A stretch of DNA of 64,000 bases, from assembly GCA_024195585.1 (NCBI GenBank), contig SWBL01000275.1, positions 1 through 64,000 of the forward strand, read 5' to 3'. Both the position numbers and the translations under genes were made by a program. Below, in pieces: positions 11,899 through 24,118 of the stretch. The notes under the pieces are model-generated. The model was not told the DNA's origin. It saw only the letters and a list, made by a program, of their open reading frames with translations, and made no database searches. Source of the DNA: Aureobasidium sp. EXF-3400 (taxonomy: Eukaryota > Ascomycota > Dothideomycetes > Dothideales > Saccotheciaceae). Positions within the stretch are counted from its first letter, which is position 1, and each line of letters begins with the position of its first letter.

Positions 11899-12936
11899 GA
11901 TGTGCTGACTTCGCCGCTGCTGAGCGTGCTTTGGCAACCGAGTGGAAAACAACAAGCTGAGTTCAACTTCAAATGCCCGCGATGGAATGTCTGAAATGAT
12001 TAACTACCGACATCTTTCTCGTTGGCTCCTCAACTCCTTGACCCTGCCATACGTTATTCTTCCACTCTCTCGTCATGTTTTGATCAAAACGGCCACTATA
12101 GACGTCAATCACCCTAGCTGTGTCCAGACTTCCTTTTCCCTCGCCCGTTCGTCCTGCCTGGGCCCAGGTTAAGAAATTGTTAACGTCGTTGTGATCGCTC
12201 GGCCGCGTAGGGAATCCGAATCTGGCCGGTGGCATCAACTGCCAGCCCTTCAACGGTCGCGAGCCGCACCGTTCGACCACATACCGTAATCTCGACAACA
12301 CTCTTCCCAGTTGAGGGCAGATTGTGCTTGACCCGGCACGCCGTTCTGAAACATATGACAGCAATAACTAACTAGATTCCTCGGACAACGTCGGATCTTC
12401 GCGCTCGCTACCGCTTTGGCACTATGCTTCCCTAGTAAGGCAGTCTCTTTGTTTTGCTCTCGCCATGCTGAGACATATCGTTTTGCTTTTCTCAGGATGC
12501 GACACCTTACTGTCAATCATGCCCCGCGGTATACACTGGTGGCGTCAGTCCAACTCCATCTCTGTGGAGTGCTTCCTGACTGAACGCGTCAACCGAGCTT
12601 CTACGTCCGTACACTTGGCAAGCTCATGCCACCGTACATTTACGCCAAAACGGCCAGACCACTAAGCGCCATGACCACTACGTCAAGTAGTCCCCAAAAC
12701 AGAGACACGCTTTTGTCGATTACAGACGTTGATCATTTCGATGAATTAAACCTGACGATGAGCCTAGAGACTCTGCAAACTTCCGGATCTAGAAGCCTCA
12801 ATACGATAGGCTTGCTCAAGGATGCTCATTGAATAAATTGAATACTCGAGCAAAGTCTTCAAAAATTTGCCGTAATCTCCCCTTCTCCTCTACACCAACA
12901 TTACACGCCTGCTTGAACACCAATCCTACGACAGCC
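11899..12936. promoter_or_regulatory. Divergent promoter of acyltransferase and glycosyltransferase
   Basis: About 1 kb between two divergent genes of the putative polysaccharide locus. No supported gene, repeat or clear TATA box was found; several short open frames are random. Confidence 0.5.
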
Positions 12937-14525
12937 ATGGCCGACGAGTTCAAGGGCGGCAAGGCTGCAAAGTCGGGCTTGAAGGACATGTTCAGCAAAC
13001 TCGATTTTGCTGTCAAGTACTCTTCAAACTGGGTTTTCGAATGGACACCCTTCATCCTCACAATTTGCTACTGGGTGGCATCGATCACTTTCTATGTTTC
13101 TTGCGATGAGGGCACCATCAAAGGATTCTACTATTTCTTCATGGTCATCAACTTTTACATTGCCGCCTGTACAGTCATCGAGGCTTTCTTGGGAATCTCA
13201 CCACTTCGCGATGCAAGAGCAGCTGCTATTAGAGTCAACACTTGCGGCGAATTCCCCACTCCGGATGACCTTCTTCCAATTCTTGACATTTTAATTGTCG
13301 CATATTTGCCCAACGAGCAAGATATCGTCAAGGATCAAGTCAACTATGCTCTTGAGGAAATTGTCTATCCTCGTGACAAGTTGCGCATCAACCTGGTTTA
13401 CAACACCCCCAAGCCAATTGAACCTCTGGAGACCGAGCTGCTTGAGATGGAAAAGCAGCATGGTGGTTTGCTTCGTGTTACCAAAGTTGTCGGCTCCAAG
13501 TCCAAGGCCGACAACCTCAACTACTTCTTCACTCTCGACACTGGTGCCGAGATTATTGCTATTTTCGACTGCGATCACTACCCTCATCCTTACAATGCTC
13601 GCTGGGCCGCTGAGCGTTTCATCGCCGACCCTACTGTCGACACTGTACAGGGCAGATGTATCGTCTACAACTCCAAGGAAACTTTCTTCACCCGCATGAT
13701 CGCCCTCGAGTTCGACAAGATTTACGCCGTCTCACATCCTGGTCGTTCTCGTCTCTTCTCTTTCGGTTTGTTCTGTGGAAGTAACGGTTACTGGAAAGCC
13801 GACCTTCTCCGTGGTCACCAGATGCATGGTCACATGCTTTGCGAAGATATCGATTCTGCCCTCCGAGCTTACGGTGAAGGCAAGAGAGCTGTTCACGACA
13901 TGAACGTCAAGTCCTACGAGATGGCACCAACGTTCTGGATGGCTTTCTGGAAGCAGAGAATGCGCTGGACCCAAGGATGGACTCAGGCTTCTATTCGTCA
14001 CGTTCACATGATTTGGGATAACCCTCCCAATGGCTCTCGCTGTTTGAGCGAGCGTTACGGTCTTATCTCTCTTCTTATTGTCCGCGAAATGAGTTACTAC
14101 CTCGTCACTCAGTAAGTCACGACATCCGCATTCGTACTCGTGCATTTTACTGACCATTGACCAGACACACATGTCTCTTGTTCAGTTTCCTCATCACCGG
14201 CTGGCCCCACAGCTCGGGCGAGTTGGCAAGATTGATCTTCTTCCGCTACGCCCTCTCTGAATGGTTCCTCTTCCTCACCCTTGGAAGTTTGATTGTGACG
14301 TTATGGATCACCGAGATCGTCCGTTCCGAGTTTACATCATTCTTCGACATGATCCTTTTCTCCGCTGTCTACGTTCCCTATCTCATTCTTCAGGGTACCA
14401 TGGGTAAGTCCACCTATAAGCTCAAGACATGCACAAAGCTATTTATTAATCACGAAACAGGCATTTACGGACATTTCCGTGAGATCATTGGATATTCATC
14501 TTGGAACCCTACTTCGAGAAAGTAG
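12937..14525 (+). CDS. Processive family-2 glycosyltransferase (cellulose/hyaluronan synthase-like)
   Basis: Three exons (12937-14111, 14165-14403, 14461-14525), 492 residues. Two N-terminal transmembrane segments (WTPFILTICYWVASITF; YYFFMVINFYIAACTVI) are followed by a GT2 domain with the DxD motif in FDCDHYPHPYNARW, the acceptor-side CEDIDSALRAYGEGKR and the QRMRWTQGW motif that marks processive synthases. Three C-terminal membrane segments follow. This layout is that of plasma-membrane polysaccharide synthases using a UDP-sugar, but it is shorter than chitin synthases. The sugar cannot be told from sequence. Intron 1 has a second in-frame acceptor 21 nt downstream (14186), giving a 485-residue alternative. 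Its neighbours on both sides carry acyltransferase-3 domains. Confidence 0.85.
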
Positions 14526-15512
14526 TTCCTCTTAATTTCTTTATTATCTTTTTCATCTTCTCTTCATCATATATCCCATCTGTTACTATTTCTACTTTTT
14601 CTATTTTAAATATCATTTTTCTTTTGTCACCAGGGTTTAGATAGCATATCCAGCATTCAAAAGGAGCTGTTCATTACTATTGATAAAATCAGCAATACGC
14701 TACATACGAAGTCTCCACGTTAAGTCGCTCGGAACTTTCCCGGTAATTCGGTATATGATCTGTTGCCACAAGTCTTCGATAGTTTGCCCACGCAACGTTT
14801 GTTTCAACGGCGCACGCTCTGTGCGCGTGTCATATGTTTGTACGATTCATGGCAGAACGTGCGGGAAAGCAATTCATTTTGGACTTCACGAAAAAGCCGT
14901 TTCAGATGCAACGGCCAATACAATCCTACCTTAACCATATGCACTCAAATCATAGGGTTCTTATACGTTGTCTATGCATCACCGTCCCCCTTTTCCCACC
15001 CCACCGTTGCAGCCAATCTATTGATCTACAGAAGCATTGAAAGTTCTCACGAAACAAACAAACACAGAAATAAGCAACTGAAACAAGGTGCGTTGATCCG
15101 TACGTTGACTTGCAACAGTCCATAGTGCCGACCCTTTAGCTCCACTTCCATCTAGATGCCATCCGGTGCCATCGGTCATTAGGCTTGTTGCGCTATCCGG
15201 CTGACGGTTGCGTATTGGTGATGTTGATGAGTGCCCACCACAATAGCAAGGTGTACGGATTTGCTTGGGTTCCAGATCGCTAGTAATAATCCTTTGCATC
15301 ATACATTGATCTGCGTTTCCTTCCTTTGCCTGTTCTGCTTTCCAATACCTGCCACCCAGACGTCAACCATTTGGTAGGACAGAGGCACGTGCAGCTTGGA
15401 TATATTCCAAAACTGCTTGCAAGCCATTTTTGCCTCCTCTTGTACTTCCATACCCTTGTTTCTTCTTTTCACATCCTATTGTTTTGCTTCTCCCTTCATC
15501 TATACCGCAACC
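14526..15512. other. Intergenic region
   Basis: Nearly 1 kb between two rightward genes of the polysaccharide locus. It holds the 3' UTR of the glycosyltransferase (T-rich up to about 14630) and the promoter of the fusion gene. I see no gene. Confidence 0.5.
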
Positions 15513-18500
15513 ATGAAGTGGGGGATCGCACTGACAAGTGCCATCTTGGCGGCCACAACAACCTCCGCCCTTGACATTTCCGATTGTTCCTGCGGTTTCG
15601 TCGATCTTGAACACGACCAAGTATGGACGGATGCGTTGATTGTATATTTCAACGAAACAAATCAACTACCCAGCGAATTCAAGGCTCTTGATTTCCATCA
15701 CAAAAGAGAGTTTGGATATAACGCTCTTTACAGACAAGGCGCCACTCCCGACAATGTTATGATCGCCAACGCCACGGATGAAAATGTGAACGAGCAGGTT
15801 CTTCAGCTTTGGATTGATGCAGGTACTGGACAGCACTATGTCCAGGGTGCTGGTATCGAGGCTTTGAGACAGGATATTCATTTTGGTACTTTCCGAGCTT
15901 CGATGCGTGGACCGCCTAAGAACACTGGGTAAGTCTCTGATGAGGGTCATTGGTGTGAGGAATCGCTACTGACATCAGTGCCTTTGCAGTGGATCCGCAA
16001 TGTCCATGGAGCTCTACCACAACCGCACATCCTTCATCGAAGCCGACATGTGTAACATGCAGTACCCTTCCGACGCCAAATTCTTGGCCCTCAAGGATGG
16101 CGAGTTCCCGGAAACCCAGTATCAGCTCAACTACACGTACTTTGCAGATGACAAGAACGCTACCGCCGGTGGCGATCCTTGGGAATTCGTCGAGAACCAG
16201 ATTGACTGGACCGCGAAACATGTCAACTGGACCTTTGGAGGAAACATGACCAGATCGGCCAAGCGTAGTCGCACCGACCTCAGCGAGCCCTTGCCTTTGG
16301 TCTTCAAGCATTGGTCTATCGGTGACAAGTACTGGATGGCCGGTCCTCCCAACCAGCGCAACCAGGCTGATCTCGCGTGGGTTCGCGCCTTCTTCAACTC
16401 TTCCTTGACCACCAGAGACGAACAGCTTGCCTTCGATGATCGCTGCAGAGGTGTTCAGATGTGCTCTGTCAACGACGTTACCCTTCGTGGCTCGAGTCCC
16501 TACTCGCAGGCCGCACTGATCCCATACAAGGAGCCTCCACAGAGCAAGAGCTGGCGCGTCCCGGCTGGTGCCACTTCTGGTGCAGTTTTCGGATTCGGTT
16601 GCTTGACCCTTCTTAATGTTCTTTTCAGAAGAGCACCTTGGAAGTTGTTGTTGGCCAAGAACAGGGGCAAGAAGGTCCACGTCGAGCCCGAGCTCAGTTC
16701 GCCTTCACCCTTCGTTCAGCAGCTTCTCGGTGTCTCCAAGGATGAGAAGAGTCTGATTCCTGCACCGCCTGAGAAGAAACCATCGGTCGTTGGCTTTGTG
16801 GATGTGGCCAATCCAGTTGGAGACAAGGATCACGCTCATGACAGCATGCGCAGAAGAAGTGTCAAGTTCTTCAACCCCTTCGATGCGGAAGCTGGCGACG
16901 ATTTCGTCAAGAGACACAGCGATGCCTTCGCTACCGCCACTGAACTGCCCAGAAACATGTCTGTCACGCAACCCACAGACTGGCGTAGAAAGAGTATGGC
17001 TTACCACGGCCAGCTTCCTGAGATGCTTCCTGAGCGAAGTGATATGGCCAAGAAAGTGAGAAAAGCCAGTGTCGCATTTGCCGAAGATACCTTCACCCGT
17101 CCTCGTCAAGCCAGCACTTTCCAGAGCATCAAGGGACGTAGTGGAAGCACTGTCAAGGCTATCGGTCACGTTCTCCAACATGGTATGCATGATGCTGAAC
17201 GCGTCGAACCCATCGAATTACAGGAAAACCTGATGCGCAACGATTCCGACGACTCTGGTAACGGAAAGCCCAGTGCTGCCAGAAGAGAAAGCCATGCAAA
17301 TTTCGCCGGTGTTGTCATGCGCGATCCTGATACCTTGCAAGACGTCGATCTTTCTCATCAGTCTCCTGATGCTCGTCGCTCTACCATCATTAGAGGAAGA
17401 CAGCCCAGCGTGCTCGAGCGTTACCGTGAAAACCACTTTGCCAGTATTGGAGGTGTTTCCATGGCCTCTGGAGTTTCTAAGAATTCCATCTCCATCAAGG
17501 ATTGGAACACTCAGGACTTGCACGAAGTCAACACCGTCGATCCTCCTCACGAATCGCAGATGAAGACTGGTCGTCGCATCACTCTCGCCGAAGCTGTTCC
17601 CGTCTCCGCTGTTGATATGCCCTTGCCCAAGGCAAAGGAGCACGAAGCTCGTATCAATTACCTTGCCGGTCTTGTCGCTTTCTCCTCTCTTGGTGTTACT
17701 GTTATCCATTTCATGCTGTCATTCGACCCTTACGCTGGTGGTCTCAACTACGGACAGCACTACAGAAGTGAATACTGGGCTCGTTGGACCGTCACCCCTG
17801 CTATTCTCAACCCCATCTGGGTAAGTCGGCAAACTCAAAGTTGTGTATATTCTGACTGACAATCATTAGCTTGGACCTTTCTTCGTTACCTCTTGTAGAT
17901 TCTTAGCAGCCAGATACCTTCGCGACGGCGACTTAGGCAACATTGCGGAGAAGATGCTTCTTCGTGCGCCCCGCTTGCTTCTGCCTCCCTTCATCGTTGC
18001 TGCTATGGAGTACCTGTTCTTCGAACTCAACTTTATGCAGTGGCTGCAGTGGCTTCCTTCAATCTCCTGGTCTGAATGGGCTTTCATTTCCGACTACGAC
18101 AACTTCGGCCACTACCTCAATGCAATGCTCGAATTGGCATACTTGATTCCCAACGCCGCACCCCAGGTTGTCAGTCATTACTGTGTTGGTGTGCTGTGGT
18201 CCATTCCTGTCCAGCTCCAGTTCAGTTTCGTGACGCTTCTCGGTGTTGTCATGATCCGCGATATCAAAACCCACTGGAAGCGTTTCGCGTTCTACGGTTG
18301 GTGTATCATTGCCAACTGGTACTCGTTGAGTTGGGGATCTTGCTTCTGGGCTGGTCTGGCATTGGCAGATTTGCAAATCACCTACAAGTTTAGTGCCAGG
18401 ATCCAGAAACGTCCTCTGCTCTGCTGGGTGGTCTGTATCTGCTGTTGGATTGTGGCCATTTTCAGTGCTGCCATGACTCTTTTGCAGGATCGTTTGAATA

Positions 18501-19405
18501 CCCCCACCATGTCTGGCGAGAGAAATATTCACCCTGATATGTACACCGGTAAGAAACTTGGTGACACTATCAGAGGCGGATACCCGCTCTACTTTGAGCC
18601 TCGCTACAACACTCTTACTTTCGCAGTGTCCATGCAACTTTTGGTCGAAACGAGTAAATGGTTCCAGGCTTTCCTTTCGATGAGACTTTGGCAGCCCATC
18701 TTCCCTCATGCTTTCACCATCTATCTCGTCCACGGATTCATCTGGTGGACTCTCGGTTCGTACATGGTCGTCCAACTCGGAACCGATGGTTGGCCTTACT
18801 GGTCCATTTTGCTGCTCACAGCAATTGTCTGTTACTTCACTCTCGCCTTGACGGTCATCGCACTTTCGTTCTTGACCGAGACCATCACAGCAGCTTGCTG
18901 TCGCAATATTGCTCGCTGGGCGATGGAGCCCTCGGTGCCCAAACAACCCACTCTCGAGCCCTTCCCTCGTGGCCTCTTCCTCGACCGCAACAACGAAACC
19001 GCAGCGCTCAAGGATGAGGAGACAGCTGTCGGCCAGTCAAGCAACGAAGTCGGAGCCGGCAACATGGTCAGACGCCCTACCCTCATTCCAGGCCAAGCCG
19101 TCGACCCAACAGCCAGACGCCCAACACTTGTCGAAGGTGCCATTCTCAACGACGCCGAGAAGGCCGCTCTGGGCCAGACAACAATGTCATCACCAAAGCC
19201 GGCAAACGGTGGGTTCGAGCAAGACCAAAAACGCCGTAGCACCCATGTGGGCGACTTCATCATCGAAGAAGAAGATGAAGAAATGGACCCCGATGATCCT
19301 CATTACGTCGGAGCAAAGTCGTCACAGGCATCAAGTTCTGTTGAGGCATCAAGTTCGACAGACAGGAATTCGAGTTCGGCGTCGAGTTCGAGGCAGGCTC
19401 CTTGA
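15513..19405 (+). CDS. Secreted GH16-like domain fused to acyltransferase-3 membrane domain
   Basis: Three exons (15513-15928, 15990-17820, 17870-19405) give 1260 residues. Residues 1-20 are a signal peptide. Residues about 25-315 look like a GH16 beta-glucanase fold: DCSCGFVD, GTFRASMR, FEWT-like IDWTAKHVNWTFGG, and HWSIGDKYWMAGPP followed by WVRAFFNSS, all at the expected spacing. The catalytic ExDxE is replaced by EADMC, so the acid/base Glu is Cys. A transmembrane segment (about 350-370) and a roughly 300-residue charged linker lead to an acyltransferase-3-like domain with about ten membrane segments (INYLAGLVAFSSLGVTVIHF, SWGSCFWAGLALADLQ, LVHGFIWWTLG). The tail is Ser-rich and acidic. 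I infer a polysaccharide-binding outer domain feeding a membrane O-acyltransferase. Confidence 0.8.
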
Positions 19406-20016
19406 TCTTCTTTTTCTTCTTTTTTCTTGTGTCGGGTGAAAAATCTCGTTTCGTATCTTTTCTCTCTTTGGTCATTATACATATTACCTATTACAATTTC
19501 CTTTGTTCAGATATCAGTCAGAAAATAATCTCTTTTGACCTCTTTATTGACTTTTGTCTGCTGTTTGTTGTGCTTGATGTGTCCGGGATGCGTAAGATGG
19601 CAGCCAGGAGGTGAAGTCGGAGGAGTCGACGCGGACCGTGCTGCTGTCATGACGGAAGTGTTTGCTCTATCTCCAAACTCTCGACTTCTGCTCCAGCTTG
19701 TAGCTGTCTCTGCTCCGGTCCTCGCTCCCTGATCAATGACACTCGGTGTGTATTTACCACAGCCGGATGCTCGTATAGCTTGACTGTGTCGGACAAGATT
19801 TCCCAGCAGGCTAGCAGTAGGCTTCAACAGGCTGTATACGGTCAGGTAGAGACTGAAGCCGATCGTCGACCGGTAAGTGTCGCGCAGCTCCGACGGCTTC
19901 AGGACTTCACACCGGTCGGTACCTACATCTCATGCTGAACATTGGCCCTCTCTTCATCCTGCAGTGTTGTATAAAAGCATGAAGTTCTCTCCAGATTCGG
20001 CAGATAATATACCCCC
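19406..20016. other. Intergenic region with ATP-grasp gene promoter
   Basis: The 3' region of the fusion gene (T-rich) and the promoter of the next gene. Apart from the TATA-like box at 19970 I see nothing else. Confidence 0.5.
19970..19977 (+). promoter_or_regulatory. TATA box of the ATP-grasp gene
   Basis: TATAAAAG lies 40 bp upstream of the ATG at 20017, on the same strand. This is a canonical TATA sequence at a distance usual for fungi with a very short leader. Confidence 0.5.
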
Positions 20017-21232
20017 ATGGCTTTGAACTTTCGACACATCACCAGAAGCAGCTTCATGTCTCAACTCAAAAACAGCAGAGGTGTCAGCACGGCACGCGTT
20101 GCCCTTCTCTACCAAGCCATTGAACCGCCAACCATCAATGGCGTTCGCAAGCCCATGAAGCCTGGCGGTAGGTGTGATCGATCATTCACGAACGTACAGG
20201 TATTGATCTTGTTCAGGTTACCAAGACGGATGCGCCGACATCGCCTTCAACCTGAGCGGCCGGTCGGGCATCGAAATCGTCACGCCCATCGATTCACCCG
20301 ACCCTCGAGAGCATGTGGGATGGAGCTTTCCAGACTCAGAAGATGGCATACTTGCAGCTCTGCAGAAGGGAGCCACACACCTGTTCGCCAACACGGTCGT
20401 CTTTGCCAACCATCCACTTCAAACATCCCCAAGAGTAGGAGAACATCAGGACAGAGTCAAGGTCGTTGGCCATCCTCCATGCATGGTTGAACTACACGAC
20501 GATAAGCACTATGTCAATGACATGTTGCGCAAGTCTGGCAAGTTCACTCTGCCTCGTGGTTGGCTGCTCGAGGACGATGGTACAGATCTAGATGCAAAGC
20601 TGCACTCGCTCGATCTTCGCTTCCCTATTGTTGGCAAGCCCGTTCGAGGCCGAGGTAGTCACGGCGTCAAAGTCTGCCAAGATATGGCAGAGCTGCGTAC
20701 TCATGTGCAGTCGCTGTTCAAGGAGTCTCCAGCCATCATCCTTGAAGACTATCTCGCTGGCCAAGAAGCAACTGTCACCGTTCTGCCACCTTCGGATGAA
20801 CATTCTTCCCATCGGGCACTTCCTATTGTCACGCGTTTCAACCATACCAATGGCGTGGTTCCCTACAACGGTATCGTAGCTGTAACCGCTAATTCTCGCG
20901 CCATCACCGCAGAAGAGTATGCAAAAGACCCCACTTATTCGAGCATCGCGACCGAGTGCGAGAATGTCGCCAAGATGATGGGCGTCACTGCTCTCATCCG
21001 AATTGATATTCGTCGTTTTACCGAAGAGCCTGGATCCAAATTCGCTCTGTTCGATGTGAATCCGAAGCCAAACATGACTGGCCCCGGACGTCCTGGAAGA
21101 GAGAATCAGGCTAGTTTAAGTGCTATCGCTGCCGCCGAGATGGGATGGGATTACCCAAGGCTGTTGTTGGAGATGCTGAAAAGTGCTCAACCTCTGCGAC
21201 GTCTTAGAGAGATGCGCCCGGACACTTTGTAG
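20017..21232 (+). CDS. ATP-grasp ligase, D-Ala-D-Ala-ligase-like
   Basis: Two exons (20017-20167, 20217-21232) joined by a 49-nt intron; 388 residues. The C-terminal two thirds have the ATP-grasp order seen in D-alanine--D-alanine-ligase-like proteins: a Lys-containing strand (FPIVGKPVRGRGSHGVKV), the ILEDYLAGQEATV hinge, and the metal-binding FALFDVNPKPNMTGPGRPG near the end with the conserved Asp and Asn. Fungi make no peptidoglycan, and such proteins are common in ascomycetes with no proven substrate. Probably a cytosolic ATP-dependent carboxylate-amine ligase. No obvious partner gene is adjacent. Confidence 0.75.
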
Positions 21233-22010
21233 GACGACAGACCGCCCTTGGACGTGTAAAGGGAGCTACAACATACTCAGGCTTATGGATGACTGCATTC
21301 GGTTGTACAAAATCATTTCTCTTCAGGTTGCGTGCAAAACCCGTGGACCAAGTCTGGTAACATGGTCACACTCTTGGTTGGACATGAGCACGTGGGCTGA
21401 ATCTGGTGACATGGCTTGAGTCTTGATTGGAGGAGATGGGCTGCAGGGTCGTTCTGGAACACGGTTCAGCCGTTATCGTTAAACACTGTCGTTCACTTCT
21501 CCGCAAATCCCCAAACCTTCGCCCTTGTCTTTGTCAGCTGACTGCATGGACAAGTGAATTATTCACGGTCGAGCGAGTGATAGCCCAATATTCACGTTTC
21601 AGTACTTGCAACAAAAGCATTCAGATTGATGCTTATTGGTAACATGGATGGACATCTGCAGTTTATATATAAGCCTCTCAACACGAAAATCCCATTCCAG
21701 GAACGCCTTGTCGTCAGCCACAAAGGCTTATATTCCTAGACCAGTTAAGGATGGCATTTCATCCACGGCACAGCCCCCTTGAACTCAGTCGCTGTTGTGT
21801 TGATTCCCCATTCTGCACACCTGGACTCAGATGGCCCGAACGTTTTGGTTTCTGGCGTCGACCAGCAACGATCTATGGAAACTAATCGTTGATGCATACC
21901 CTTGCAGCTGCTTACCTTTATAAAGCCATACCTCCCCTTGCCAATTGTTCGAACACCCTCGGTCTCCCATCACTGCAACCTTTGAACCAAAAATACTGCA
22001 CAAGTCTGAC
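21233..22010. other. Intergenic region with cupredoxin gene promoter
   Basis: No supported gene. TATATAAG near 21667 and TATAAAG at 21919-21925 are possible TATA boxes of the following gene, the second lying 86 bp before its ATG. Confidence 0.5.
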
Positions 22011-22943
22011 ATGAAGTCGTACACTTTGCAAATCGTCTCATCTCTCTTGGGTTCTGCTTACGCTGCATCCCATTCCATTGACGTTGGTGAAGGTGGTCTG
22101 GTCTTCTCGCCCAACTCTACCACTGCCGCTGTCGGCGACACCGTCACTTTCCACTTCTATCCCCGCGCTCATGGTGTCGCTCGCAGCAGCTACCCCAGTC
22201 CTTGTGCAGCAATAGACAATGGCTTCAACTCTGGCTTCGTTCAAGTCGCTAGTGGAGAGTCAGCCACAACTTTCACCATCACCATCAACAACACTGACCC
22301 CATCTGGTACTACTGTCCTCAAGGAGATCACTGCCAAGCCGGTATGGTTGGTGTGATCAATCCTCCGTGAGTTGGTCCAAGGACAAAACCTCGTCTACCT
22401 TGCTGATGTTCAATCTAGTTCTTCAGGTAATCAGAATATTGATGGGTTCATCAACGCTGCATCAACTGCTGGCTCAAGCACGGTGCCCAGTCAAGTCTAC
22501 GGTGGCAATCTCGCTGCCAATGGCGCATCAGGCAGCGCCGCGGCTGGAGGCTCTTCTTCGTCAGCTTCTTCGGCATCCTCTTCTCGGGCTTCTTCGTCTC
22601 AAGCAGCTTCAATGATGACGTCGTCTTCAAAAGCTTCTTCCAGTATGGCTTCCTCTGCCGCCGCTACTGGTAGCTCTTCCACTCACTCCATGACTGGTAA
22701 GTTCTCCCCTCCTATACTTTTCATTCATTGTTGTACGGAACATATGCTGATTGTCTTCCACCAGCTTCTTCCGCCTCCACTGCCTCGGAAATTGCTTCTC
22801 ACAGCTCAGGATCGACCACGTCCAAAGCCGCTGGCGCTACAAGCAGCGTTGCGGCTTCTACAGGTGCTGCTGTGTTGTCCAAGACAGCGGGACTTGCAAA
22901 TCTAGGTCTGGGCTTGTTGTTCGGTGGATGGCTTTTCTTGTAA
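22011..22943 (+). CDS. GPI-anchored serine-rich cupredoxin
   Basis: Three exons (22011-22366, 22419-22696, 22765-22943), 270 residues. A signal peptide ending near ...GSAYA is followed by one plastocyanin-like domain (about residues 20-120) with apparent type-1 copper ligands: His in RAHGVARSS, Cys and His in YYCPQGDHCQ, and Met in AGMVGVI. A Ser/Ala-rich low-complexity stem follows, and a hydrophobic C-terminus (LANLGLGLLFGGWLFL) suits GPI attachment. This is the layout of fungal extracellular serine-rich proteins, placed at the cell wall. Copper or redox function is from the family; the actual role is unknown. Confidence 0.85.
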
Positions 22944-24118
22944 ATCATGTTCTTGGTGCTGTTTATCACCTTTTTTGATGTAGTCATGTATGATCTTTCC
23001 TATTGTTTGCGTTGTTTGACGAATACCTGGAGATGTATGCTCATTCGGTATTCTATACAGCTTGCCAATTTGTAGTTGATCTGAGCAGATACTCGACGCA
23101 GAATGAGTGAGAAACATCCATGCTTTGATCCCTAGGTCTAGGTCAATGTCACTCCAATACTTTGTGGCAACACACTAACGTTTATTTGGCAGATAGAAAG
23201 CTTTGGAGAGGCAAGCAGTACACATCCTGTAGGCGCATAATACTACACAAGAACATTTTCTTTACAATTTCATGGACTCATGACGCCAGGTTGCTAAATG
23301 CGAGGAACACCCTGCCTCGGCCTCTCATCTCCACCAAAACAACGCCACAGACGCAACCCCTGACGATCTCCCTGACGATCTCGGAAGCAGTGCGGGGAAA
23401 GGCGACTTTGGTCCGATTTCGCAGCTGGTTTTCGGAAAGCTGAGCAGTCGTCTTCTGGGATGACTTCCTGTCTTTGCTCTTTACCAGCATGTTGTTGAGA
23501 TGCATGAGGGGAAGACGACACTTTTTATGATCAATTGACCTGGTGCTAATTAAGATGATATGAAGGGCTAGTATGAAATTCTTGTGAGGAGAGGGTTTCT
23601 GCATGGCTGGTTGGTGAATCTTATAGGTTAGGCACCGGACACACCTCCGAGTCATGTACATTCTGTCCACTAAGGATCATCAAGGTACCTCTAGAATATG
23701 CATTCGGATCTCAGCATCATAAGCATGTCGATCTTGCATACTGTGTAAATACTAGGTATCGTTATGGCGGAAAGGTTGGAAAAACACCATAGATTGCAGA
23801 GAATTATATAAGGAGAACTACGTCTTGCAAGACTGTGTAAAGAGCATAAAACACCTCGGGCTCCTGACTCGAGGCTGTCGAGTGTTTGACCCTTTGGCCC
23901 GTTGAATGCCCCTCCTCATGAACCGTGAACGGCAGCCCGGATCTAGGCAGATCTACGGCAGCCATGTCCGGCAAAGTATGCATGAATCTACTTAAGAAGC
24001 AATTGGATACCCCACGAACCTACGCTCACGTCTGCTGGTCAATACGTTTGGAGATTCAACACAAGGGCCGCGGCTAGAACAAGACTCAACAAAACTACCG
24101 TCGAACTTGCAGAACGCC
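22944..24118. other. Intergenic region
   Basis: About 1.2 kb without a supported gene. Short open frames do not look coding. A small direct repeat of CTCCCTGACGAT lies near 23360-23385. The right end is the promoter of the hydrolase gene. Confidence 0.5.

Noticed and set aside
18059..18946. 295-codon open frame on the minus strand
   Set aside because: Antisense shadow of the acyltransferase domain exon; no recognisable domain.
23278..23670. 130-codon minus-strand open frame between the cupredoxin and hydrolase genes
   Set aside because: No recognisable domain or conserved pattern, and the composition does not look coding.
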